From: Carnobacterium_A sp047553015
GTDB taxonomy: Bacteria > Bacillota > Bacilli > Lactobacillales > Carnobacteriaceae
Direction of reading: 5' to 3'
DNA: 64,000 nucleotides
NCBI RefSeq assembly: GCF_047553015.1
Contig: NZ_CP180212.1
Span: forward strand, 2,170,001 to 2,234,000
A program made the position numbers and the translations under genes. The notes beneath the pieces are model-generated. The model was not told the DNA's origin. It saw only the letters and a list, made by a program, of their open reading frames with translations, and ran no database searches. Position 1 is the first letter of the stretch, and the number at the start of each line of letters is the position of its first letter. Positions 44,638 to 53,125 of this stretch are shown here, piece after piece.

Positions 44638-44683
44638 TATTTTATTTATTTAACTATTATTATACTAATAAGGAGTGGAAAGA

Positions 44684-46543
44684 ATGACTTCAAAAAATAT
44701 TGTTGTTGTTGGTGCAGGTTTTGCAGGTATCGCTACTACAAAGAAATTAGCTAAACGTTTCAAAAAAAATTCGGAGGTAAACATAACTCTGATTGATCGC
44801 TATTCTTACCAAACTTACATGACTGAGTTACATGAAGTAGCCGGTGGTAGAGTGGAAGAAGAAGCTATTAAATTTGATTTACAACGCTTATTTTGTCGCT
44901 TAAAAAATGTTTCCTTAGTTACAGATAACGTAACTGAAATCGATCATGACAACAGAATGGTCTTAACTGAAAACGGTGCGTTTCCTTTTGATTACCTTGT
45001 TTTAGGTATGGGTGGAGAGCCGAACGATTTTGGAACTCCTGGGGTAAAAGAAAATGCCTTTACACTTTGGTCTTTAGATGATGCTTTAAAAATCAGACAT
45101 CATATAGAAGAAACGGTTGCTCTTGCTGCTATTGAAAGAGATGCTGCTAAGCGAAAAGCTATGTTGAACTTTGTTGTTTGTGGTTCCGGCTTTACAGGAA
45201 TTGAAATGATTGGCGAATTAATGGATTGGAAGAAGAGACTAGCTAAAGACAATAAAATTGATCCTTCTGAAATTAATTTAATGGTCGTTGAAGCTGCTCC
45301 AACTATTCTAAACATGATTTCTCGTAAAGATGCAGATAAAGCTGAAGTTTATATGGCTAAAAAAGGGATTCAATTATTGAAAAACTCTCCTATTATTGCT
45401 GTTGAATCAGATCATATTGTTTTAAAATCAAATGAGAAAATACCGACACACACTTTAATTTGGACTGCTGGCGTTAAAGCCAATACAGATACTGAAAGTT
45501 TTGAGATGGAAACAGCCCGCGCAGGTCGCTTAGTAGCTAACGAATATATGGAAGCTAAAGGACTAGAGCAAGTATACGTTGTTGGAGATTTAGTTTATTA
45601 TGAAGAATTTAAAGACACACCAACACCTCAAATTGTTCAAGCTGCTGAACAAACTGGTCATACGGCTGCTGACAATATTATTGCTGATATTGAACAAACA
45701 GAAAAGAAAGTTTATTCAGGTAAATACCAAGGATTTATGGTCTCAATAGGTTCAACTTATGGCGTTGCTCATTTAGGAGACGTTATTCATTTAAGTGGAT
45801 TTCTTGCTGTTTTAATGAAACATTTAGTTAACTTGTATTACTTCTTTGGTATTCGTTCTGGTTATTATGCAACACAATATATCTTCCACGAATTCTTTCA
45901 TATTAAAGACCAAAGAAACATATTCCGCGGTCATCTATCACGTTATGGCAATGTTCTTTGGAGTGTTCCATTACGGATTTTTTATGGTAGCATGTGGCTT
46001 TTTGAAGGGATTAAGAAGGCCTTTGGTTTATTCGGAACCGATAGTTGGTTTGGTAGTAAAGTTGCCCTTCCCTTCCCTTGGTTACAAGACGCTACAGCCG
46101 GTGCTTCAGCAGCCTACACAGAAGCCGAGGCAGCCAAACCAATCTTTGGCTTAAGCTATGCTTATGGAGAAGAGCCGATGATGGTCTTCACAAAAGCACC
46201 TGAGTGGTTTGAAAGCATTATGAAAGTTATGATTCCTACACCAGAAGTAGCTTTAATTTTTCAAAAAGTAATGACACTTCTTGAAATTGCAATTGGATTA
46301 GCTCTTATTGGTGGATTACTTGTTTGGTTGTTAAGTGCTTTAACAATTGTTCTCGTTGCAAGCTTTTCTTTATCAGGAATGTTTTATTGGGTTAATATTT
46401 GGTTTATTTTTGTTGCTATTGCATTAATGAATGGTTCTGGACGCGCATTCGGTCTAGATTACTACATTATTCCATGGTTTCAAAAAATAGCAGGAAAATG
46501 GTGGTATGGAACACCGTCTTCATTGTATAATAAAAAAGCATAG
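44684..46543 (+). CDS. ndh2: Type II NADH dehydrogenase with C-terminal membrane domain (Ndh2)
   Basis: Oxidises NADH and reduces demethylmenaquinone without proton pumping. FAD-binding VVVGAGFAGIATTK (about 6-19), NAD-binding VVCGSGFTGIEMIGE (about 163-177) and the C-terminal FAD motif VYVVGDLVYY. After about residue 370 come four or more hydrophobic segments, the membrane extension that marks the electron-transfer Ndh2 against the shorter respiratory Ndh. ATG 44684 lies 8 bases after AAGGAG; the GTG at 44675 overlaps it. 619 residues. Confidence 0.93.
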   Translation: MTSKNIVVVGAGFAGIATTKKLAKRFKKNSEVNITLIDRYSYQTYMTELHEVAGGRVEEEAIKFDLQRLFCRLKNVSLVTDNVTEIDHDNRMVLTENGAFPFDYLVLGMGGEPNDFGTPGVKENAFTLWSLDDALKIRHHIEETVALAAIERDAAKRKAMLNFVVCGSGFTGIEMIGELMDWKKRLAKDNKIDPSEINLMVVEAAPTILNMISRKDADKAEVYMAKKGIQLLKNSPIIAVESDHIVLKSNEKIPTHTLIWTAGVKANTDTESFEMETARAGRLVANEYMEAKGLEQVYVVGDLVYYEEFKDTPTPQIVQAAEQTGHTAADNIIADIEQTEKKVYSGKYQGFMVSIGSTYGVAHLGDVIHLSGFLAVLMKHLVNLYYFFGIRSGYYATQYIFHEFFHIKDQRNIFRGHLSRYGNVLWSVPLRIFYGSMWLFEGIKKAFGLFGTDSWFGSKVALPFPWLQDATAGASAAYTEAEAAKPIFGLSYAYGEEPMMVFTKAPEWFESIMKVMIPTPEVALIFQKVMTLLEIAIGLALIGGLLVWLLSALTIVLVASFSLSGMFYWVNIWFIFVAIALMNGSGRAFGLDYYIIPWFQKIAGKWWYGTPSSLYNKKA

Positions 46544-46553
46544 GTTTTACACG

Positions 46554-46592
46554 AATAGAGTGGGTGCAGTTTACATCTGCCTTCACTCTATT
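46554..46592 (+). repeat. Hairpin between ndh2 and eetB
   Basis: AATAGAGTG pairs perfectly with CACTCTATT (46554-46562, 46584-46592), and an inner GCAG/CTGC extends it, followed by TTTAATTT. Possible partial terminator within the plus arm. Confidence 0.6.
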
Positions 46593-46624
46593 TTAATTTC
46601 GAAAAAAGAAGGGAAACTAATCCG

Positions 46625-47164
46625 ATGACAAAAAACCAAAAAATTGTTTACATTGCTTTGTTAGCTGCTCAAGCTGTTATTTTGGGTTTAGTTGAGCGAA
46701 GCATTCCTTTCCCATTCGCATTTGCTCCTGGAGCAAAATTAGGAATTGCTAACTTAATTACCATCATCGCATTGTTCACTCTTCCTTTCAAAGATAGTTT
46801 TACTGTTGTTTGGATTCGTTTAATTATGACAACTTTATTAGGAGGCACTCTTTCTACTTTTCTATACAGCTGTGCTGGTGCCCTATTAAGTTATTTAGGC
46901 ATGTCAGCGGTGAAACAATTGGGACCAAAACGTGTCAGTATTATCGGAATTAGTGCTACTGGAGGAATCTTACACAATGTTGGACAATTAGCTGTTGCCA
47001 GTTGGATCTCGCAAACGTGGACTGTTATGCTCTATTTACCGATCTTATCCTTTATGGGTATTTTATCTGGTATTGCCATCGGAATTGCAGCTAATTATTT
47101 AATGGAACATGTTCAAACACTCAGGGAATTCAACGTTATTTATTACGATAAAGTGAGTGATTAA
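46625..47164 (+). CDS. eetB: Gx-transporter-family membrane protein (EetB)
   Basis: A 179-residue protein of the family often labelled heptaprenyl diphosphate synthase component I. About five hydrophobic segments; the conserved N-terminal stretch FPFAFAPGAKLGIANLITII is clear. In Listeria its homologue EetB is needed for extracellular electron transfer, with an unknown biochemical role. It follows ndh2 by 81 bases and precedes dmkB by 42. Confidence 0.9.
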   Translation: MTKNQKIVYIALLAAQAVILGLVERSIPFPFAFAPGAKLGIANLITIIALFTLPFKDSFTVVWIRLIMTTLLGGTLSTFLYSCAGALLSYLGMSAVKQLGPKRVSIIGISATGGILHNVGQLAVASWISQTWTVMLYLPILSFMGILSGIAIGIAANYLMEHVQTLREFNVIYYDKVSD

Positions 47165-47206
47165 AAAATAGTCCACTTACCTAAACATAGAAAGGAGTTG
47201 TTGAGG

Positions 47207-48187
47207 ATGCCTGTGTCCTCCTTCTGGGAACCTTATTCGGATTTGCAAGTAGAGTTAGAATCGGTCACAAACTTAATGGCTGACCAAATTCGTTTACGCA
47301 ATAAAGAAATCGAATCTGTACTTCTAGAGAGTATATATCATGGCGGAAAAATGATCCGCCCAGCCTATACCCTACTTTTCTCAAAATTTGGTGAAAATCA
47401 ACAAGTCGATCGAACACTTGCCCTTTCTGCTGCAGTCGAGCTACTCCATACAGCCACATTAATTCATGATGACATTGTTGATGACTCTCCTCTAAGACGA
47501 GGAGCACCTAGTCTTCAGTCTCAATATGGAAAAGATGTCGCTGTCTATGCTGGAGATTATCTCTTTACTGTTTGTTTTCGTCTTTTATCTAACTATGCTG
47601 ATACAACGGAACAAATCGAAGTAAATACTCGCGGTATGGAACGTATTCTAATGGGTGAGTTAGACCAAATGTATTTACGCTACAATAAAAATATGTCTAT
47701 TCGAAATTATTTAACTCAAATTTCTGGAAAAACAGCTCAATTATTTGCTCTTGCTTGTTATTCAGGTGCCTTAAATGGTGGAAAATCCGAAAAATTTTCT
47801 AGGAATGGTTATTATATTGGTAGTCATATTGGAATGGCCTTCCAAATAATTGATGATATTTTAGATTATTCTCAAACCGCTATTGTCTTTGGGAAACCTG
47901 TTTTAGAAGATGTTCGTCAAGGTATCTATACTGCCCCTTTAATTTTTGCTCTTCAAGAAAAAAATCTTCGCTTGGGAGAACTTATAGATAAACAAGAAAG
48001 ATTAACTGAAGCAGATGCTAAAGAAATTCAACAGTTGGTTATTAAATTAGGTGGTTTAGAAAAAGCAAAACAATTAGCTAGAAAATATACGCAAAAAGCA
48101 ATAAAACGAATAGATCTGTTACCTGATCAAAAAGAAAAAGAACAAATAAAAAAAATAACCTTATCTTTATTAGATCGTCCTATTTAG
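47207..48187 (+). CDS. dmkB: Polyprenyl diphosphate synthase (DmkB-like)
   Basis: A trans-isoprenyl diphosphate synthase that makes the side chain for demethylmenaquinone. First Asp-rich motif LIHDDIVDDSPLRRG (about 86-100), second FQIIDDILDY (about 217-226), plus GGKMIRP. 326 residues from ATG 47207, 9 bases after AAAGGAG; the two upstream TTG codons abut that site. Chain length cannot be set from sequence. Last gene of the plus arm. Confidence 0.92.
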   Translation: MPVSSFWEPYSDLQVELESVTNLMADQIRLRNKEIESVLLESIYHGGKMIRPAYTLLFSKFGENQQVDRTLALSAAVELLHTATLIHDDIVDDSPLRRGAPSLQSQYGKDVAVYAGDYLFTVCFRLLSNYADTTEQIEVNTRGMERILMGELDQMYLRYNKNMSIRNYLTQISGKTAQLFALACYSGALNGGKSEKFSRNGYYIGSHIGMAFQIIDDILDYSQTAIVFGKPVLEDVRQGIYTAPLIFALQEKNLRLGELIDKQERLTEADAKEIQQLVIKLGGLEKAKQLARKYTQKAIKRIDLLPDQKEKEQIKKITLSLLDRPI

Positions 48188-48204
48188 GTGATATCAAAAA
48201 AACA

Positions 48205-48256
48205 AATAATAAGAGCCATACAAAAGACGTTTATCTTTTGTATGGCTCTTATTATT
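48205..48256. terminator. Bidirectional terminator between dmkB and sigH
   Basis: A perfect 23-bp stem (48205-48227 with 48234-48256, loop CGTTTA) between convergent genes. Its ends are A/T rich on both strands. Confidence 0.9.
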
Positions 48257-48344
48257 TAAAAACTTGCAAGAATAGTAGACGTTTTTTGCTTATCTGATTT
48301 TACTTTATTTTAAAAGTACACGCTTTCATTTTTAGCCCTTGTTC

Positions 48345-48941
48345 TCATTCAAGTAGTTGTTTTAGTTTACGTTTGCAACGATCTAACGCATTCTTAACTC
48401 GTAAAGTATCACAATTTAAGTGAACTGATATTGCCTCAACATCTTTATTGTGAATAAAATCTAAAAATACACGTTGCTCAAATTCTGATAATGTGTCTTG
48501 ATAATCAGCTAGTCTTTCTCGAACTTGAAGAATTTCGATTGTTGGAAGTTGACCCTTTCCTTGTAGTATGTATTGCATACCTTGCTGACTTTCAAGCATT
48601 TCTTCTAATGACTCAGCATTCTTTTCAATTATTCTTTTTTTAGCCATATCTTTACGGACAAGACTGTATATATGATGTTTTAAGTTTAATTTATAAAAAT
48701 TGCCGAACGTGTGACCTTTTTCACTATCGAACGTGTGAATGGTTTTATTAAAAACCATTCTAGCTTCTTGTAAAAAATCATCTGATTCAAAACTTTTTAA
48801 ATAAAAATCTTTCGTTATCTTTATAGATAAAGCATGGTAGCGCTTAAAAATAACATCAAAAGGAGTATTATCTCCATTTTTTATAACCGCTATTATTTCG
48901 TTATCACTCATTTGTGTAAAAAGGTCATCGTTCTCTAGCAT
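48345..48941 (-). CDS. sigH: Sigma-70 family alternative sigma factor (SigH/ComX-like)
   Basis: A 198-residue sigma factor. Region 2 spans FYLKSFESDDFLQEARMVFN and TFGNFYKLNLKHHIYSLVRK (about 42-95); region 4 is a helix-turn-helix near LSEFEQRVFLDFIHNKDVEA to the end. Position just after rae1 (yacP) matches Bacillus sigH; in streptococci and lactic acid bacteria the homologue ComX drives competence. Regulon here is unknown. AAGGAGG precedes the ATG. Confidence 0.85.
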   Translation of the reverse strand: MLENDDLFTQMSDNEIIAVIKNGDNTPFDVIFKRYHALSIKITKDFYLKSFESDDFLQEARMVFNKTIHTFDSEKGHTFGNFYKLNLKHHIYSLVRKDMAKKRIIEKNAESLEEMLESQQGMQYILQGKGQLPTIEILQVRERLADYQDTLSEFEQRVFLDFIHNKDVEAISVHLNCDTLRVKNALDRCKRKLKQLLE

Positions 48942-49013
48942 TTATTTTCCTCCTTAAGATAATGAACTGTAAAATTCAAAAAATAATTTTGAGTCTACTA
49001 TTCTCGAAAGTTT

Positions 49014-49039
49014 CTAAAAAATGAGATAAACCTCATTTA
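49014..49039 (-). terminator. Short terminator at the rae1 stop
   Basis: AAATGAG-GTTTAT-CTCATTT followed by T on the minus strand (49038-49014), overlapping the last rae1 codons. It is a weak 7-bp stem. Confidence 0.4.
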
Positions 49040-49561
49040 TCTTTTAGTTAAATCATCTCTCAATTTTTCCAGTTTATCTAGTTGAAGGCGGTTCCATGGC
49101 GAGTTACGACGATATTGCTGGAAATGATATTCTTTTGCATCTGAAGCAATAGCTTTTTTAGCTATTTGTAAATCTTTATAGAGTTCGTTAGCAGATTTAC
49201 GTAGTGCTCCTTTTTGAAAAACCAACCATTGCTCCGCAAGATCACTTGTTGCAACTGTCACTTGCGTAATTAACAAATTTTCTTCTCCAATAACCCTTTC
49301 AATATAACTATCCGCGGTTTCTCCTTCTTTCGTGAAAACAACAGTTAATGTGTATTTTTTATATGATTTTTGGATACCAGGAACAAGTTGAGCATCGAAT
49401 ATTATACGGGTTTCAATACCTGTATATTGTTGATAATTCGCTAATTCATGAAGCAATAGTTCTCTAGCGTCTTCCATCTTATCTTTGTCTTTTAATTTCA
49501 CTAATTCTGGCCACGAACCTATCATATTATATCCATCAATAATTAACAATTCTTTTTTCAT
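49037..49561 (-). CDS. rae1: Ribosome-associated A-site endoribonuclease Rae1 (YacP/NYN)
   Basis: A PIN-like NYN-domain RNase that cuts mRNA in the ribosomal A site. The N-terminal catalytic motif is LLIIDGYNMIGSW (about 5-17), and conserved acidic residues lie in DAREL and TADSYIERV. 174 residues from ATG 49561, after a G-rich ribosome-binding site. Follows rlmB by 35 bases. Confidence 0.92.
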   Translation of the reverse strand: MKKELLIIDGYNMIGSWPELVKLKDKDKMEDARELLLHELANYQQYTGIETRIIFDAQLVPGIQKSYKKYTLTVVFTKEGETADSYIERVIGEENLLITQVTVATSDLAEQWLVFQKGALRKSANELYKDLQIAKKAIASDAKEYHFQQYRRNSPWNRLQLDKLEKLRDDLTKR

Positions 49562-49596
49562 GAAATTTATCCCCCCTTTCCTCATCATTTTATCAT

Positions 49597-50451
49597 TTAA
49601 ATCTTATGGCGACCTCTGAAAACTTCATACATCAACAAGCTTGCGGCAACACTGGCGTTTAAACTTTGAACATGACCTGTCATTGGTATGGTTAACATCC
49701 CATCCATCTGTTCTTTGACCAAACGAGTAATTCCTTTTCCTTCATTACCGATTACCAAAGCTAATGGTATAGTTGTTTCCCATTTACGGTAATCTTGACC
49801 TTCCATATCTGTTCCATAAAACCAAATGCCTCGTTCTTTCAATTCATTAATTGTTTGAGTTAAATTCGTTACTCGGGCTACAGGAACGTGCTCTATTGCC
49901 CCAGTTGAAGCTTTAGCAACCGTTGCGGTTAAGCCAACAGCGCGTCTTTTAGGAATAATAATTCCGTGAGCACCACTTGCATCAGCTGTACGCATAATGG
50001 AACCTAAATTATGAGGATCTTCTACACCGTCTAAAATAATAAAGAACGGATCTTCTCCTTTTGCTGCAGCAGCAGCAAACAAATCATCAATTGTTGCATA
50101 CTGAAATGCTGCAGCAGCGATAACTACTCCTTGATGTACCACACCTTCTACTAATCGGTCTAGTTTTGTTTTTGGCACATAAGAAATTTGAACGTTTCTT
50201 TTTTTAGCTAGCTTTTGAATTTCATCCATTTTAGATCCGCTTAGTCCTTCTTGAATAAAGACTTTATTGATATCTCGTTCAGATTTTAAGACTTCTATTG
50301 CAGGTAATCGACCTGCAACTAAATCTTGCTGTTGTTCTTCTTCTTCCATAGATTCAATCGGAGCACTTTCTTCTCTTCGAGCTCTAACAGGTTTAGATGG
50401 TCTCTTTTGATTGATATTTTGTTTATTAAATGTACGTTTATCTTTGGACAT
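49597..50451 (-). CDS. rlmB: 23S rRNA 2'-O-methyltransferase RlmB (TrmH family)
   Basis: SPOUT methyltransferase acting on G2251-type rRNA sites. After a basic, disordered N-terminus (1-42) comes the substrate-binding domain (LVAGRLPAIEVLKSERDINK), then the knotted domain with DGVEDPHNLGSIMRTADASG, VIGNEGKGI and MTGHVQSLNASVAASLLMYE. 284 residues. It overlaps mrnC by 14 bases. Confidence 0.95.
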   Translation of the reverse strand: MSKDKRTFNKQNINQKRPSKPVRARREESAPIESMEEEEQQQDLVAGRLPAIEVLKSERDINKVFIQEGLSGSKMDEIQKLAKKRNVQISYVPKTKLDRLVEGVVHQGVVIAAAAFQYATIDDLFAAAAAKGEDPFFIILDGVEDPHNLGSIMRTADASGAHGIIIPKRRAVGLTATVAKASTGAIEHVPVARVTNLTQTINELKERGIWFYGTDMEGQDYRKWETTIPLALVIGNEGKGITRLVKEQMDGMLTIPMTGHVQSLNASVAASLLMYEVFRGRHKI

Positions 50452-50896
50452 TATTTTTTACCTCCACAGTGTGAATACACCAATTGATTAGTTCTTCCAG
50501 TCGTTTTGTTTGCTTTGATAAATGCAAATATCCCATTAACGCTTCAAATCCTGTTGAGGTACGATACGTGATAATATCAGCGTTTTTTGCTGTTGTATGA
50601 CTTTTAGAATTTCGACCACGCTTATACATCTCGATTTCTTTTTCAGTCAACAACTCTTTTTCATCTAACATTTCATGCATCAGCATATTTTGCGCTTTAG
50701 CTGAAACATATTTCGTTGCTGTTTTATGCAATTGATTGGGACGTGTAAATCCAACTTCAACTAGATGGTCACGAATATAAATTTCATAAATAGCATCTCC
50801 TACATATGCTAAGGCTAGGCCATTTAATAAAGACCAATCTTTTTTCATTTCTTCTTTATTGTTTTCTTCTCCATCTTGTTCCTTGTGGGGTATCAT
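50438..50896 (-). CDS. mrnC: Mini-ribonuclease III
   Basis: A dimeric RNase III-like enzyme lacking the dsRNA-binding domain that matures 23S rRNA. The motif LNGLALAYVGDAIYEIYIRD (about 24-43) holds the catalytic acid cluster. Start is uncertain: ATG 50896 has AAGGAAGG upstream and overlaps cysS; ATG 50848 (MKKDWSLLNG) is the alternative. 152 residues as given. Confidence 0.93.
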   Translation of the reverse strand: MIPHKEQDGEENNKEEMKKDWSLLNGLALAYVGDAIYEIYIRDHLVEVGFTRPNQLHKTATKYVSAKAQNMLMHEMLDEKELLTEKEIEMYKRGRNSKSHTTAKNADIITYRTSTGFEALMGYLHLSKQTKRLEELINWCIHTVEVKNNVQR

Positions 50897-52265
50897 CTAA
50901 AATAATTCCTTCCTTTTTTAATAAATCTCTAATTTCATCACTACGTTTAAAATCTTTATTTAATCGTGCAGTATTTCTTTCTTCTATTAATTCTTCAATT
51001 TTATTATCAACTAGTTCCTTTGTGCCAAAAGTAATACCAAAAATTTGCATCAGCTCTTCGAATTGTGAAAGCATAGCTGTTAAAACTGCTTCTGAAACGT
51101 CATCTTGTTCACTATAGATATTCATTAATTTTGCTAATTCATAAATGACTGTAATCCCGTTTGCCGAATTAAAATCATCATCCATTTCTTCAATAAATTG
51201 TTTTTTTATACCTGTTAGTTGTTTTAAATAATCTAAGTCGCTAGGTAAAACTTTCAACGCATCTGCTAAGCGGTAAGAAACATTATCGTATGATCTTCTC
51301 AATTTATTTAAGTTTGTTTTAGCCTCTTCAATTGTCGCTTCGTTATAACTAATTGGTCTTCTATATTGTGTAGTAGCCATAAAGAATCGTAAAATCTGAG
51401 GGTCCATTTCTTTTATCATGTCATGCACGAGCACGAAATTCCCGAGTGATTTACTCATTTTTTCGTTGTCCATCGTTACAAATCCATTATGCATCCAATA
51501 ATTAGCAAATGTATGACCTGTTTTAGCTTCACTTTGGGCTATTTCATTTTCATGATGGGGAAAAGATAAATCTTGTCCTCCTGCATGAATATCGATGGTG
51601 TCACCTAAGTATTTAGTTGCCATCACTGAACATTCAATATGCCAACCTGGTCTACCGAATCCCCAAGGAGCTTCCCAATTGATTTCATCTGCTTTAACAG
51701 CCTTCCATAAAGCAAAATCTAAAGGATCTTCCTTCTTATTATTCTCACTCATTTCTGTTCGATTGCTAGCTCCAACTTCTAATTCGTCAATAGATATTCC
51801 ACTTAATCTACCATATTTTTTGAATTTGCGGGTTCTATAATACACGTCTCCATCAACAATATATGCGTATCCTTTTTCAATTAGAACCGCTATAAAATCG
51901 ACTATTTCAGGAATATTATCCATAACTCGCGGATTAGCCGTTGCGTCTCCAACACCTAGAGCTTTAGTATCTTTATAGTAAGCCTCAATAAAACGATCAG
52001 CTACTTCTGGAGCTGTTACATTAAGTTCTTTAGCTGCACGAATGATTTTATCATCCACATCTGTAAAGTTAGAGATAAATTTCACTTCATAATCCCGGTA
52101 TTCTAAATAGCGTCGCACCGTGTCAAATGCTACTGTGCTACGAGCATTCCCAATGTGGATGTAATTATACACTGTTGGACCACAAACATACATCTTTACT
52201 TTACCCGGTTCTAACGGAGTAAAAACTTCTTTTTCTCTTGTTAAAGTATTGTATATTTTTATCAT
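50856..52265 (-). CDS. cysS: Cysteinyl-tRNA synthetase
   Basis: Class I synthetase charging tRNA-Cys. HIGH-type YIHIGNARS (about 38-46), a zinc-binding set with CGPTVYN and HIECSVM, and KMSKS in NEKMSKSLGN. 469 residues from ATG 52265, 7 bases after GAGGAG. Controlled with cysE by the upstream T-box. Confidence 0.97.
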   Translation of the reverse strand: MIKIYNTLTREKEVFTPLEPGKVKMYVCGPTVYNYIHIGNARSTVAFDTVRRYLEYRDYEVKFISNFTDVDDKIIRAAKELNVTAPEVADRFIEAYYKDTKALGVGDATANPRVMDNIPEIVDFIAVLIEKGYAYIVDGDVYYRTRKFKKYGRLSGISIDELEVGASNRTEMSENNKKEDPLDFALWKAVKADEINWEAPWGFGRPGWHIECSVMATKYLGDTIDIHAGGQDLSFPHHENEIAQSEAKTGHTFANYWMHNGFVTMDNEKMSKSLGNFVLVHDMIKEMDPQILRFFMATTQYRRPISYNEATIEEAKTNLNKLRRSYDNVSYRLADALKVLPSDLDYLKQLTGIKKQFIEEMDDDFNSANGITVIYELAKLMNIYSEQDDVSEAVLTAMLSQFEELMQIFGITFGTKELVDNKIEELIEERNTARLNKDFKRSDEIRDLLKKEGIILDDTPQGTRWRRKQ

Positions 52266-52307
52266 TATTAATCTCCTCACTTTAAAAAGCACTAGATAGT
52301 TGACTGG

Positions 52308-52823
52308 CTATTTATGCCATCTTACTATCTCAGCTGGCATTCCGACAGCGGTTATGTCTGCAGGCATAGATTTTAACACAACAGCTGATGCTCCAATTTT
52401 AGTATTATTTCCAATAGTTATGGGTCCAATAACTTGGACATGAGCTGAAAGTAAGACATTATTGCCAATGGTTGGATGTCTTTTCCCTTTATCTTTTCCT
52501 GTTCCACCTAGGGTTACTCCATGAAACAGGACAACGTCGTCGCCAATAATAGCTGTTTCTCCTACTACAACTCCCATTCCATGATCAATAAACAATCTTC
52601 TTCCAATAATCGCTCCTGGATGAATCTCAATTCCTGTTAAAAACCTAGAAAAATTAGCTAATATGCGTGCAAGTAAATAGTTATGCTTTAAGTATAATTT
52701 ATGAGCCAAACGATGCAATAAAATAGCATAAAAGCTAGGATAAGTTAGAATGATTTCAAGCGTACTTTTAACAGAAAGATCTTTTTGTCTAATTGTCTTA
52801 AGATCTTCTCTTATTCGTTTCAT
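52308..52823 (-). CDS. cysE: Serine O-acetyltransferase
   Basis: Makes O-acetylserine, the first step of cysteine synthesis. A left-handed beta-helix of hexapeptide repeats follows an alpha-helical N-terminus; catalytic HPGA and DHGMGVVVGETA, HGVTLGGTGK are present. 171 residues, a short form typical of lactic acid bacteria. GGAGGG precedes ATG 52823. The O-acetylserine sulfhydrylase is not in this window. Confidence 0.95.
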   Translation of the reverse strand: MKRIREDLKTIRQKDLSVKSTLEIILTYPSFYAILLHRLAHKLYLKHNYLLARILANFSRFLTGIEIHPGAIIGRRLFIDHGMGVVVGETAIIGDDVVLFHGVTLGGTGKDKGKRHPTIGNNVLLSAHVQVIGPITIGNNTKIGASAVVLKSMPADITAVGMPAEIVRWHK

Positions 52824-52844
52824 TGTATCCCTCCACACGTTTAA

Positions 52845-53075
52845 ATAAAAATAAAACAGCGCCTTTTATCTTTATAAAAGACGCTGTTAGCGTTAATCCA
52901 CCTTTTTATTTCACTTCTATCAATATAAATAAATCTTTCTTACTTATCTGATTGTATTGGACAAATTAACGGTTGATACCTACTTTTTTCACTCTCACAA
53001 CTCAAAGAAGCACTTCACTTTTTAAAAACATCTACTCACACCAACGTAGACTCTCTTTAGTCTTTTTAAACGTTG
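52845..53075 (-). promoter_or_regulatory. T-box riboswitch (tRNA-Cys) upstream of cysE-cysS
   Basis: On the minus strand stem I carries AGAGAG and GTTGGTG, a candidate specifier UGC (53012-53010, Cys codon), then an antiterminator bulge AGGTGGATTAACGC and a terminator ACAGCG...CGCTGT with T run (52887-52845). The TGGA of the bulge matches the UCCA 3' end of tRNA-Cys, which has discriminator U. Uncharged tRNA-Cys would permit read-through. Confidence 0.82.
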
Positions 53076-53125
53076 CTCTTTTTCGTCACAGTTTTTAACT
53101 TATTTGATTGTTTTTTCTAGTTGAT

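Noticed and set aside
45846..46154. 102-codon plus-strand ORF inside ndh2
   Set aside because: A shifted-frame shadow of ndh2, whose frame is intact and has all expected motifs.
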